DNA of 64,000 bases from Haloquadratum walsbyi J07HQW2 (GTDB lineage Archaea; Halobacteriota; Halobacteria; Halobacteriales; Haloferacaceae), in assembly GCF_000415985.1 (NCBI RefSeq), contig NZ_KE356561.1, forward strand, positions 3,381,457-3,445,456. Reading direction: 5' to 3'. This document shows, piece by piece, positions 56,901 to 64,000 of this stretch (position 1 is its first letter; each line of letters starts with the position of its first letter). The translations under genes and the position numbers were made by a program. The notes under the pieces are model-generated. The model was not told the DNA's origin and did not search any database. It worked only from the letters and a program-made list of their open reading frames with translations.

Positions 56901-58593
56901 GAGACGACATCATCTCGTCTTCTTGATCTGTGGTGAGCAACTGACCCTCAGAGAGAGTAGTATCGACACTCTCTGTCGCTGACTCGAGTTTTGGACCGAT
57001 TGTCTCGACCGCTTGAGTGAGCTTATATTTCGAACGAAGGTACTGTTCATACTCGTGAAGATCTGCACAGAGTGTCTCAATGGTCCGCTGTTCGCTCGCC
57101 CGTAGGTAGTCCCGGCTTTCCCCCAATAGCCCGCCCAGATCAGTCTGTAACCGTTCGAGCCTCCGAGCGGTCTCGTTAGCGTCGTCGGCGAATGCTTCAC
57201 CGAGCAACTGGGCGTTGTAGGCCTCCTCTTCAATGAGATGGCGCTGTTCGCGGGCTTCTGTCCGCAGTTCATCGAACTGAGATTTACAATCGTCGCGGCG
57301 AGTCTCAGCTGACTCGATATCGGCTTCGAGTGTGGCAAAGAACAGCCCCCGTAGAAAATCCGGACAAATAGCGTAGGTTCTCCGGTTTTTTCGTTCATCG
57401 AGTCGCTCGCGAGTCTTCTCCCATGATCCGACACTATCGGCGCGGTCGGCAGCGGATTCATCATTAGATTGGTCGTGTTGGGTGGTATCTGTCGCCGCTG
57501 ACCTTGTCTCAGAGACCGCCTGTGAAGCTTCATTCAGTCCGGTATTATGGTGGTTCATAGAGGATCCTGTCGATATCCCGACATTTTTACCGTACACGTC
57601 ACGTAATCCGTCAAGTTCGTCTCGGAGATACACGATGGTATCGTATCGGGCAGTCTTTGACTGCTGGATAGCGGGCATCAGAACCTCGTCGAATGCCTCT
57701 GGGACATCCGCACGATGACTCGGCGGAATGGGATCAGTTGTGAGTTTGTGTTGTCTGATCGTCGCTGCGTCACCGTCAAATGGTAGCTTGCCAGTGACCA
57801 ATCGATACACGAGTGTCCCCACCTGGTAGAGGTCCGTCGATTGGTCTGGCTGACCAAAACTATCAGAATCTAACTGTTCTGGGGCTGCATAGGACACGGT
57901 CATATCCTGGTGGTCTATCGTATCCATTAGAGTCTTAGCACTGCCCCAGTCGCCGATCTTGGGGAACGGCCATCGTCCGTTCGTCTGTCTAAATAGAATA
58001 TTCCCCGGTTTGATATCCTGATGTACAACTCCGTTCTGGTGTGCATGCAAGAGTGCCCGACAGACACTGTATCCGATCCACAGCGCCTGTTCCAGCGGGA
58101 GATCTCCACTTTCCAATCTCGTGGCGAGACTCCCTCCGTCCATGTACTCTAATGCGAGCCACGGCACAGGTGAGTCGCTCCATTCGATTACATCAACAAT
58201 GTGGTCTCCAGCACTGATCGTATCAGCGTTGTCTGCTGATTCGACTGCGCTAAGCGCCGCCCATTTCTCGGCTCTCTCAGAAAACCGCTCGGCAAATGCT
58301 GCCGAGATTGTTTGATCAGTCGCTGGTTGCTTGATTGCTAGCGGAGTCGTGGAGTTCCCATGTTGCACCTCGACGCGATAAATGTCGTACAATTCTGACG
58401 TGTGGATCGGTTGCGTGTCAGCCGTCGAAATCATCTTGTAACTGACAGACATTTCTGGACATCGAGGGGCGGTCGTTGGTTGACCGGTCCCACTCAGTCC
58501 TGGCATATGACACGTATTCCAGTTTGAGTGGTATGTATCCATCGACAGATTACCGTTTGGTGGTTGTTTGAAATGGTACCCAGCTACACTCAT
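53926..58593 (-). CDS. Fusion protein: Ser/Thr protein kinase, coiled coil and UvrD-type SF1 helicase
   Basis: About 1555 residues. Residues 60-345 are a protein kinase: Lys88 in LAIKQP, VVHQDIKPGNILF (catalytic Asp193), DWG in place of DFG (Asp215) and SYAAPEQL. Residues about 400-800 are coiled coil. Residues about 810-1460 are a UvrD-like helicase: Walker A GPGTGKT (832-838), Walker B LIDEFQDLD, AVGDDWQSINGFRG, NYRCP, TTAHSAKGTEAEHV and FYVAITRTKDRL, with a nuclease-like insertion (VIPDFTLPDQNVTIEYY) as in helicase IV relatives. A beta-rich tail ends the protein. The start is uncertain: 58593 is chosen because the first 30 possible residues look non-coding; 58542 is also possible. It probably links signalling to DNA-end processing. 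Confidence 0.85.
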   Translation of the reverse strand: MSVAGYHFKQPPNGNLSMDTYHSNWNTCHMPGLSGTGQPTTAPRCPEMSVSYKMISTADTQPIHTSELYDIYRVEVQHGNSTTPLAIKQPATDQTISAAFAERFSERAEKWAALSAVESADNADTISAGDHIVDVIEWSDSPVPWLALEYMDGGSLATRLESGDLPLEQALWIGYSVCRALLHAHQNGVVHQDIKPGNILFRQTNGRWPFPKIGDWGSAKTLMDTIDHQDMTVSYAAPEQLDSDSFGQPDQSTDLYQVGTLVYRLVTGKLPFDGDAATIRQHKLTTDPIPPSHRADVPEAFDEVLMPAIQQSKTARYDTIVYLRDELDGLRDVYGKNVGISTGSSMNHHNTGLNEASQAVSETRSAATDTTQHDQSNDESAADRADSVGSWEKTRERLDERKNRRTYAICPDFLRGLFFATLEADIESAETRRDDCKSQFDELRTEAREQRHLIEEEAYNAQLLGEAFADDANETARRLERLQTDLGGLLGESRDYLRASEQRTIETLCADLHEYEQYLRSKYKLTQAVETIGPKLESATESVDTTLSEGQLLTTDQEDEMMSSLNEISQSLRTVRQQLRTEPLSDADLRQLDTMVETEASLRSQVTDNNPNIAQSRVATLIADIEPIIERVNAALQDARQEGAPLPVNLDELQSEIERGQSRLAEFQETRAPEYLTDPQREQITTFQSELQAAETFIRAKSDFEGVYERLETELRECSVTIDDTLDMDHYLTDAEARQCLESIETVRTSFENTSPRLEPLAEVDKAAYAEIDTTLDSLESRVHEYNEQFLNQELDRFNNTFSGLGNEELTLNDSQNVAVMTNEVHNRVIAGPGTGKTFSLACRAKYLVDKGTPPDRILALSFNRDAASEISSRINDLFGITNIDARTLHSMGGKITRKANPDHTTLVNVQRMREIGRYRRQLLDEDPTFRHHYEQFQEAWQSEQLSMDHQEQKQYVESLKYSSSKTRRGETLDPTAHQERDAHRKIADMLFEYGIEYRYRQFDAAVREMSDETVIPDFTLPDQNVTIEYYPSSRVQSQKDQYNKKQTLKLSRQAQQQAHPDRKVIAIHGDDHSLETIPKLIRAKLDTQGVDMSSRRSERDQINAAYTHVKTITEVEEALSEFVKKAKSTGFEPSDLERLDKEEDPMVYHFSHAAAILLNVYQDTYDRYDALDYEDMILEAVDLLTEGVVSTEFNYDHFLIDEFQDLDRAQIRMVQELLNINDRPHLYAVGDDWQSINGFRGARPEYFTDFEDNFSPAETTELTVNYRCPPAVVDASNRLMSERSGVVPKSLEAESSAETIPTVHRVGGQDEFQYVTNGVHCICQLVGESVSKAGRSPDEILVIARNERGSRFMREIREGLEDRGIPIGDSDGVRVTTAHSAKGTEAEHVIIANAAANRSDGFPSTGNGNQLTKVVDPQETKLAEERRLFYVAITRTKDRLDIQTDSAAVSPFITDIEEFIETVHVPFNTDCDRVNIECVAKSTAQRSRWEIEQLGTLRLKNGYEFNYVVSGDGESESVETLTQGTAYQLSGIKVDEYDNRPQLKIDADTKVSRE

Positions 58594-58884
58594 CTTTCTG
58601 TGTATTAAGGGCTTGAAACACAATCCCATCAGGCGGCGAAGCGACGACTTCGCGGCGAATACTAGGAGCAACAGGTGCCTCACTAGAGACTACATCGTTG
58701 GTCGGTCCTGGTTTCCAGTTAGAGTGACTGATGCGTGGCTAAGTCGGTAGAACGGTTACCAATGATTCGCTGAGCAGTCAGTGCTGGGCATGATAGTCGA
58801 TCATTTCTATCTGAACTAATTATTCCAGTCAAATCGCTATGACATATCAAGAAGTATTATTATCTAGTAATATAATCAACTAAT

Positions 58885-59553
58885 ATAACTGAGATCACCG
58901 CTGCTGAAGCGTGCGATAGATGGTTTGACCGCAACGAACTACTGTTTGCCTCAGAGGCGCAAGCCATCGAGGCCCAACTTCCCGAAACGTGGTCGGAGGG
59001 GATTGAAATTGGGTGTGGGACCGGCAAATTTACTGAGCGACTTGGTATCAGCCGTGGCGTCGAGCCGTCAGAGCCGATGTCCCAATTAGCTCAGGACCGG
59101 GGGATTTCCGTTGACCATGGAACGGCTGAAGATCTTCCACTCACAACGAATGAGATCGACCTTGCCGCATTGCTCGGGGTTATCGGATATGTTAATGATC
59201 TTGAAATGGTATTTAGTGAACTCGCCCGTGTGGTGTCGCCAGATGGGCACGCAATCGTTCCTTTCTGCGGGCAAATGGTACTTTTCGCCGAGCTATATGA
59301 CACCGCAGCCGGTCAAGAGGCGTATCCAGATACCCTGGACTGGAAAGAGACGTATCCACTTGAGATGGCAAAGAAGGCGACATGGCGTGACGTGGAGGCT
59401 GTTGTTAGTGAACTTCAGTCCGTCGGATTCACAGAGATAACCACAGTGAAGACGTTAACACAACCAATTGAGACAGCCATTGAAACAGTGGAATCTCCTT
59501 CAAAAGGTCACGACGACGGGTCATGGATAGTAGTTCATGCTCGGCGCGAATGA
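58885..59553 (+). CDS. SAM-dependent methyltransferase lacking a normal start codon
   Basis: The protein shows motif I EIGCGTGKFTERL and post-I region VEPSEPMSQLAQDRG, AEDLPLT, LAALLGVIGYVNDLEMVFSELARV and the C-terminal HAIVPFCGQMVLF: a class I methyltransferase of the UbiE/type 11 style. The first in-frame ATG (59077) lies after motif I and would remove it. Upstream codons run TEITAAEACDRWFDRNELLF back to an ATA at 58885, two codons short of any stop, with no ATG, GTG or TTG in between. The start may have mutated from ATG to ATA, or an ATA start is used. Substrate unknown. Confidence 0.7.
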   Translation: MTEITAAEACDRWFDRNELLFASEAQAIEAQLPETWSEGIEIGCGTGKFTERLGISRGVEPSEPMSQLAQDRGISVDHGTAEDLPLTTNEIDLAALLGVIGYVNDLEMVFSELARVVSPDGHAIVPFCGQMVLFAELYDTAAGQEAYPDTLDWKETYPLEMAKKATWRDVEAVVSELQSVGFTEITTVKTLTQPIETAIETVESPSKGHDDGSWIVVHARRE

Positions 59554-60267
59554 TTTGTATACTCCCAAGACGGTGTCATAGAATCAGTCTGATGATCTGA
59601 GTCTGACTCTCGACACCGCTTGCAATAATTATCTGCACACAGGCAGATCATCGAAACACTACCCACGGCTTTGCTGTCGTTGCATGGATCTCTGGATGGA
59701 TCTGTCGACAGATTTTTTATTGCACTGATGCAGGTGAATAGCCACACTTCTCTTGCGATCTTGCGGTCGTGGTTTCTGAGGAATATGGGCAAATGAGAGA
59801 TGACTGCATATTATCTCAGACAGGATATTTTTGATATGACATAGTATAATGAGTATGCATCTGCTGAAAGATCAATAGTTACATACCACAATCAACAACC
59901 GACTATGTCGTCCCGGGGTGACTCATATACTTATGTATTGGTGAGAATAAGGTACAGAGTCGACTCCCCAGAATGTTTATACAGTATTGTATAAACTCGA
60001 CTGTTGGCGCAAGTGTCTCTGGAGCGGGGGTGCCTCGTCCATGAACCGGGGCAACTGGTCGAGTGAAACAGGCACGAGCCCCCCGACCCCGAGAGAATTC
60101 ATACAGATATTATATCAATATGTGCTGTCAGAGAATTAGTCTCAATCGAAAGCAAACGTGTCGATTAAGTAGTGAAATGCTCACCAGATTGGGTTGATAT
60201 TCGGACTGGGATACAGGATAGCCCCACGCCACGTATACAGCACTGGAGGAATCTCGTTATTGGTTGG
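59554..60267. other. Gene-free stretch with a GC-rich hairpin
   Basis: About 710 bases without a credible gene. At 60029-60103 the DNA is GC-rich, with GGGGTGCCTCGT complementary to ACGAGCCCC further right and a GAAACAGG loop segment, resembling a TnpB-element right end or a small structured RNA. The rest is AT-rich. Confidence 0.45.
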
Positions 60268-60687
60268 TCACGATGCTTGTTTGGCTCTGCTGTCAGCGAC
60301 GGTGTTTGCTACCCAGCCACCAATTCGAGCGAAAATCATGCCGAAAAACGGCGATGTACACAGAAGCATCACAACGGCGATGAGGAAGAACACAGTCAAA
60401 TTAAGAGACCATCTTAATGTCATGCCTTCTGTGATAATAAATACAGATAGTGCAATCATACCACCCAAAAACCCAGTCCGGAGTCCAGCAGCACTCGGCT
60501 CTACCGAGCGGGTAGCCGCGAAGCCTCCAGCAAGTATTGACCCAATTATCATTACCCCACCACCGATACTCGCCTCGGAGTTTGGAAGCCAGTTGATTAT
60601 CACAGTGGCGGGTAGTGCAGCTATCATTCCGAGAATCGCAACGCGCCAAACCTGTGGAATCGAGCGGTGAGGGCTCTTTGATGCCAT
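60268..60687 (-). CDS. DUF5518-like haloarchaeal membrane protein
   Basis: A 139-residue protein with four hydrophobic helices (VAILGMIAALPATVIINW; GGVMIIGSILAGGFAA; FLGGMIALSVFIITEG; LTVFFLIAVVMLLC) and the Gly-rich turn AAGLRTGFLGG. This matches the small haloarchaeal DUF5518-type membrane proteins, whose function is unknown. I chose the ATG at 60687 (MASKSPHRS), the style seen in relatives; an upstream start at 60711 adds eight residues. It is isolated. Confidence 0.7.
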   Translation of the reverse strand: MASKSPHRSIPQVWRVAILGMIAALPATVIINWLPNSEASIGGGVMIIGSILAGGFAATRSVEPSAAGLRTGFLGGMIALSVFIITEGMTLRWSLNLTVFFLIAVVMLLCTSPFFGMIFARIGGWVANTVADSRAKQAS

Positions 60688-61451
60688 ATTTGCTCGTGAA
60701 AGCAACATCATATAATAGAACTCCTGATTTTCTGAGCTTGAGACGACCTAGATAGAGCGGGGATTAGACGGAATCTTTGATACGGTGTAACGGGATCCCG
60801 GCGAATCCGAGTGTCCTGAACACGACTGCCCTCTCGAATTTTGCGTACATCGACCGGTTGTGGGTTGGTTGCAGGACTCTCTGGGATCTCTCAACGCTTC
60901 AAGAACCGGATCAACAACCGACATCGACTCCCTTCCACTCTGTTCTCTCAACCATCTACTCAGTCACTATGTAATCGACTTTAATCCTCTATTGGATCTT
61001 GAACTTTAAATAAGCTCAAGACGAATTTCTGGGGCTTGGATGTGATTCCGAGGCGATTCACACAGAGACTCACTCAACACAACCGGTCGGTGAAACCTGC
61101 ATGTTGACTATCACTAATCCTTCTATGTCGGAAATGAATTTTATTGAGTAACTATCGCACGCGCCTCCTCCCAACCTTGCTCACTGCCCTCGCTGAGGGC
61201 GGGGATTCCGCGCTATTGGTGAAAGTCAGATTAAAATCCATAGAACTTTGAGTTGAGAACAAACATCCAGAGTGTCCATATGATCACATTCATAATCTGC
61301 ACATTTTCTATGCCACCGAAAACGATCACGAATCACCGGCTTCAAAGGCAGGACGCAAAGTGAGATTGACACGCCAATTAGTGTCTCTCAGACAGAACAC
61401 TCGAGGAAAAAAGAAATCGAATCCAATTCAGTTATCCAGAAAGACTCAAGA
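60688..61451. other. Gene-free stretch with a hairpin near 61160-61214
   Basis: About 760 bases without a supported gene. Around 61158-61214 a Gly/Cys-free, GC-rich block contains GCCCTCGCTGAGGGC, a perfect 6-bp hairpin (GCCCTC / GAGGGC), followed by GGGGATTCCGCGC. This looks like a solo IS200/IS605-type end. The remainder is AT-rich and featureless. Confidence 0.4.
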
Positions 61452-62537
61452 ATGAAAGATACCCAATCCAGCATTGATATTAAGCGGATAACTGAGTCGA
61501 CTGAAGCAAGGGAGTATAGTGAGCAAATCCCAGAGATATACAAGGCTGCTTGGAACAGTCATGAGGGGTATGGAATATGTTATGCTTCAGAAGAGAGACT
61601 TCACGAAGACTTTATTCATACATTCGTTGCGAGTGCAGGTAACAGTGCTTACATTGCTAAAAAAGATAAACGCGCCATAGGCGTTGCACTTCTCTCCAGA
61701 GAGCATACTGAACCACTTTGGTATAAAGCGGAGGGACTCTCGATACGACCAGCATACCAAGGAGAAGGAATTGGTCTCTCGTTGCGTGAAAGAAGTCTCA
61801 GAGATATCAAAACACAAGATAACAATGACTGGTCGATAGGCACAGGGACAAATTATGTCTCGACTGGCTCACAGTACATCTGGAGTGAGAAGTTGGGTCT
61901 GCGACCAACAGCTCTCGTACCACAGATATACAATGTGACGTCCGATTCTTCTACGACTGAGTGTAGAAATATTACAACTGGTGAGATACTCATGATGGAC
62001 AGCACACAGATGGAAGTCGTCGGAGATAAGCGAATGCAACGCGCACTTGAGACGCTCAGACTTACGGTGAGCACCACTGATAAAACGTCATCACTCACTG
62101 GAACAGAAGTGACCGTTCAGATAGATATTGACTCAAATAATGGAAGAGCCGATATTTATCCATATTCAGCACACTCACGAGAGAAATCAGAAAATCATAC
62201 CGAATTGGATCATATATATCGGATACCTGCAAATGAATTTACACCAAAGACGATTAGAGAAAAAGCGGGAATCAAAAGCGAATACACCGCAGTATTTTAT
62301 CTTCAAAAAGACGACACAGACATGCAAGCTCTGATGGAGAACAATGATATCGGGATGCCAGCAGGGGTGTTCAATAAGACGGTCATATATATCCAACATT
62401 CAGATGACAGAGACCTTCCGAAGGTTGAGATTGGAAAAGCCAATATGCCCTCAATTCAGCAAAAGGATGCCACCATACACACAATCTTCACGCAGGTAGC
62501 CGACCTGCATCGCCTCTGGATGGAGAAATATAGCTAA
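61452..62537 (+). CDS. GNAT-family acetyltransferase with C-terminal extension
   Basis: A 361-residue protein. Residues about 15-165 form a GNAT fold: AYIAKKDKRAIGVALLSR (strand pair) and the acetyl-CoA loop LSIRPAYQGEGIGLSLRERSL (R/QxxGxG pattern), then a terminal strand pair GSQYIWSEKLGLRPTALVPQIYN. Residues 170-361 are an extra domain with beta strands (VTVQIDIDSNNGRADIYP; TAVFYLQKDDTDMQALM) that I cannot name; it may be a second GNAT-like fold. Acyl acceptor unknown. ATG at 61452 gives the expected N-terminus. It stands alone in an AT-rich area. Confidence 0.75.
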   Translation: MKDTQSSIDIKRITESTEAREYSEQIPEIYKAAWNSHEGYGICYASEERLHEDFIHTFVASAGNSAYIAKKDKRAIGVALLSREHTEPLWYKAEGLSIRPAYQGEGIGLSLRERSLRDIKTQDNNDWSIGTGTNYVSTGSQYIWSEKLGLRPTALVPQIYNVTSDSSTTECRNITTGEILMMDSTQMEVVGDKRMQRALETLRLTVSTTDKTSSLTGTEVTVQIDIDSNNGRADIYPYSAHSREKSENHTELDHIYRIPANEFTPKTIREKAGIKSEYTAVFYLQKDDTDMQALMENNDIGMPAGVFNKTVIYIQHSDDRDLPKVEIGKANMPSIQQKDATIHTIFTQVADLHRLWMEKYS

Positions 62538-62577
62538 TCCTCTCAGGTACTTTTATTATGTATATAACGACCAGCTG

Positions 62578-62820
62578 ATGATCTTATTTCAATTGATATA
62601 CACTGCTAGCGATATAAAAGCCGATCCACAAGCACTCTCAATTCATAATTGTACCATTTCAACACGGGAAATTCTGCTATCATTTCTATCGATTGGTTAC
62701 TCAATAATATACGTGCCGAAGGGGACAACCGAAGCACCAGCGTTTGTCTATCCCCGACAATCAAATGTCCAGTCATCAAATCAGATTCAAAGTATTGAAT
62801 TGTTCAATATCTCACCTTGA
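62578..62820 (+). CDS. Possible small hypothetical protein
   Basis: An 80-codon frame with ATG 41 bases after the acetyltransferase. Ile-, Ser- and Tyr-rich, not acidic as haloarchaeal proteins usually are, with no recognised motif. Its phrase GYSIIYVPKGTTEAPAFVYP resembles the end of a GNAT-like domain, so it could be a decayed fragment. Confidence 0.3.
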   Translation: MILFQLIYTASDIKADPQALSIHNCTISTREILLSFLSIGYSIIYVPKGTTEAPAFVYPRQSNVQSSNQIQSIELFNISP

Positions 62821-62901
62821 TATATAACGGATCCATCGTCAGATGAAAAATGACCCAAACGCAAACATAACTAGCAGGTAGTTGCGATGATTCTATCTGC
62901 T

Positions 62902-64000
62902 TCACTCTCGTGTAACGTTCAGACCCTGCTGGATCCCTGTCGTGAATTCATCGGTGATATCGATAGCTGTGCTCGCTCCCCGAACCGTGTTGGTTGCAAC
63001 GACGCCGTCTGCGCCTGAGCGGATACGAATACCGGCATCGGTGGCATCGCTGACAGTGTTCCCCGTGATTGTGAAACTATGGGATCTGGCTGTTTCGCGA
63101 GCCTCCTGATCCTCTGCGTCGGCAGGAACGGTACGGGCAAGAATGCCGACCGGGCAGTTGTCTATCTCATTGCCGGTAATGGTAATATCATACGAGCGGG
63201 CACGTTGGGTTCCTGTCACCTCCTCGCGAAGGTGCGTTTCTTTATATTCGATCTCGATACCAGCTTCGCCTCCAGGATCAGCCGCGAATGTATTCAGACC
63301 ACGACACATGTTCCCAACAATGGCTCCCTGCTGTGCGGGTGAGCAAGCAATAAGACTATGACCGCCGTCAAAAACAACATTCTCATTGATAAGAAAGTTG
63401 CTGACATTGTATGGAGCGATATTATTAAATTTCATACCGGAAACGCGATTACGAGCAATGGTCACGTCACTCGATTGCCGGAGGTCGATGTCGCTCCCGG
63501 CTGGCGCGCCGCGGGTGGTAATACCGTACCAATTTGGATTCAGGACTTCGTTGTCTGTGATGAGGGCATCCTCACTGCGAGTGATTGACAGTGCGAACTG
63601 AAAGCCATTCAGGGTGCGGTTACCCGCGATAGTTACGCCTGTGCAATCATCAGCTTGCACGGCTTGATTGTTTAGTTGTGTGCCGGCTCCGTCAAAGGTA
63701 ATATTTCTGACTGAGGTGTTGTCGCCACGGAGTTGAATCAGGTCGTGACCTGTTGGAAGTGGGTTAGTTTGAGATGGGGTAGGGAAAGGGTCATCTCTGG
63801 TTCCAGTCGGGGTAACGACAAAGCGAGTACTGCCCTGCCCAACTAGGTGGGTGTCATCACCCATTGTTGCCGCTGCCTCGAATTGAAATGTGTCATCGCT
63901 GGCGATGACAGTACCACCATCGTTCAATTCGTCAAACGCCCGCTGGAAAGCCTCGTCAGCGCTTCCCTGGGTGGTAAATAACTCATTATTTCCGTCTCCG
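62902..64000 (-). CDS. Right-handed beta-helix protein (5' end beyond the window)
   Basis: The reverse-strand frame is open to the right edge, and codons right of 63927 (NELFTTQGSADEAFQRAFDEL) belong to it, so only the start is missing. The core repeats have the parallel beta-helix rhythm seen in pectate-lyase or NosD-type proteins: NTSVRNITFDG, GVTIAGNRTLNGF, DALITDNEVLNPNWYGI, DVTIARNRVSGM, DITITGNEIDNCPVGIL and FTITGNTVSDATDAGIRIRSG. Such proteins are usually secreted and bind or cleave polysaccharide. No catalytic residues could be assigned, and a signal peptide, if present, lies outside. The repeat register is regular and undamaged. Confidence 0.8.
   Translation of the reverse strand, partial: GDGNNELFTTQGSADEAFQRAFDELNDGGTVIASDDTFQFEAAATMGDDTHLVGQGSTRFVVTPTGTRDDPFPTPSQTNPLPTGHDLIQLRGDNTSVRNITFDGAGTQLNNQAVQADDCTGVTIAGNRTLNGFQFALSITRSEDALITDNEVLNPNWYGITTRGAPAGSDIDLRQSSDVTIARNRVSGMKFNNIAPYNVSNFLINENVVFDGGHSLIACSPAQQGAIVGNMCRGLNTFAADPGGEAGIEIEYKETHLREEVTGTQRARSYDITITGNEIDNCPVGILARTVPADAEDQEARETARSHSFTITGNTVSDATDAGIRIRSGADGVVATNTVRGASTAIDITDEFTTGIQQGLNVTRE

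Noticed and set aside
53926-58683. Start of the kinase-helicase at 58683
   Set aside because: The first 30 codons give a basic, Leu-rich peptide unlike a kinase N-terminus or haloarchaeal protein; 58593 or 58542 are more plausible.
60172-60670. Forward frames opposite the DUF5518-like gene
   Set aside because: They are antisense to a well-formed four-helix membrane protein.

Overview
The window comes from an extreme halophilic archaeon (haloarchaeon). The proteins are rich in Asp and Glu and poor in Lys, start contexts look leaderless, lipoproteins carry twin-arginine signals, and most DNA has moderate-to-low GC with wide AT-rich gaps, degenerate transposons and frameshifted genes. This resembles Haloquadratum-type genomes; that genus is an inference. 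No rRNA, complete tRNA or CRISPR array was seen.

Layout. 1-2012: end of a branched-chain amino acid ABC transporter operon (livM-livG-livF). 2647-3176: non-coding repeat with a second copy at 20103. 3214-8750: isochorismatase-like hydrolase, YqcI/YcgG protein, and a molybdate/tungstate ABC transporter whose binding-protein gene is frameshifted, with a divergent ModE-type regulator. 8844-11337: HNH nuclease between two copies of a 53-bp hairpin repeat, UspA and a TVP38-type membrane protein. 11523-15347: GC-rich foreign island with a broken transposase, small genes and a Cas7-like / unknown / Cas5- or Cas6-like trio, ending in a cut-off gene. 15557-21445: membrane protein, NikR, redoxin, broken Yip1-like gene, HNH remnant cut by the repeat, dead IS6-type element.

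21945-33924: operon-like defence candidate with two SF2 helicases, a 1064-aa protein with homing-endonuclease-associated repeats, a 51-aa protein, a DndD-type SMC ATPase and a small Dnd-associated-like protein, followed by a decayed pentapeptide protein and a decayed repeat/HhH protein. No sulfur-transfer genes (DndA, DndC) are in the window.

34794-38392: probable replication origin with an inverted pair of G-tract elements around AT-rich DNA, an Orc1/Cdc6 gene, three direct ORB-like repeats at 42-43 bp spacing, and a TnpB element. 38994-58593: the most striking part. A tightly overlapping mre11-rad50-nurA-herA operon (rad50 and herA frameshifted) is followed by a coiled-coil protein pair, a divergent operon of an ESCRT-III/Snf7-like protein, a Vps4-like AAA ATPase with an MIT-like N-terminus and an FHA-like protein, and a convergent protein that fuses a Ser/Thr protein kinase, coiled coil and UvrD-type helicase. 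I infer a DNA-end processing, phospho-signalling and membrane-remodelling system, either defensive or serving a plasmid-like replicon; this is a hypothesis.

58885-64000: methyltransferase gene lacking a normal start codon, DUF5518-like membrane protein, GNAT acetyltransferase, and the 3' part of a beta-helix protein gene running off the right edge.
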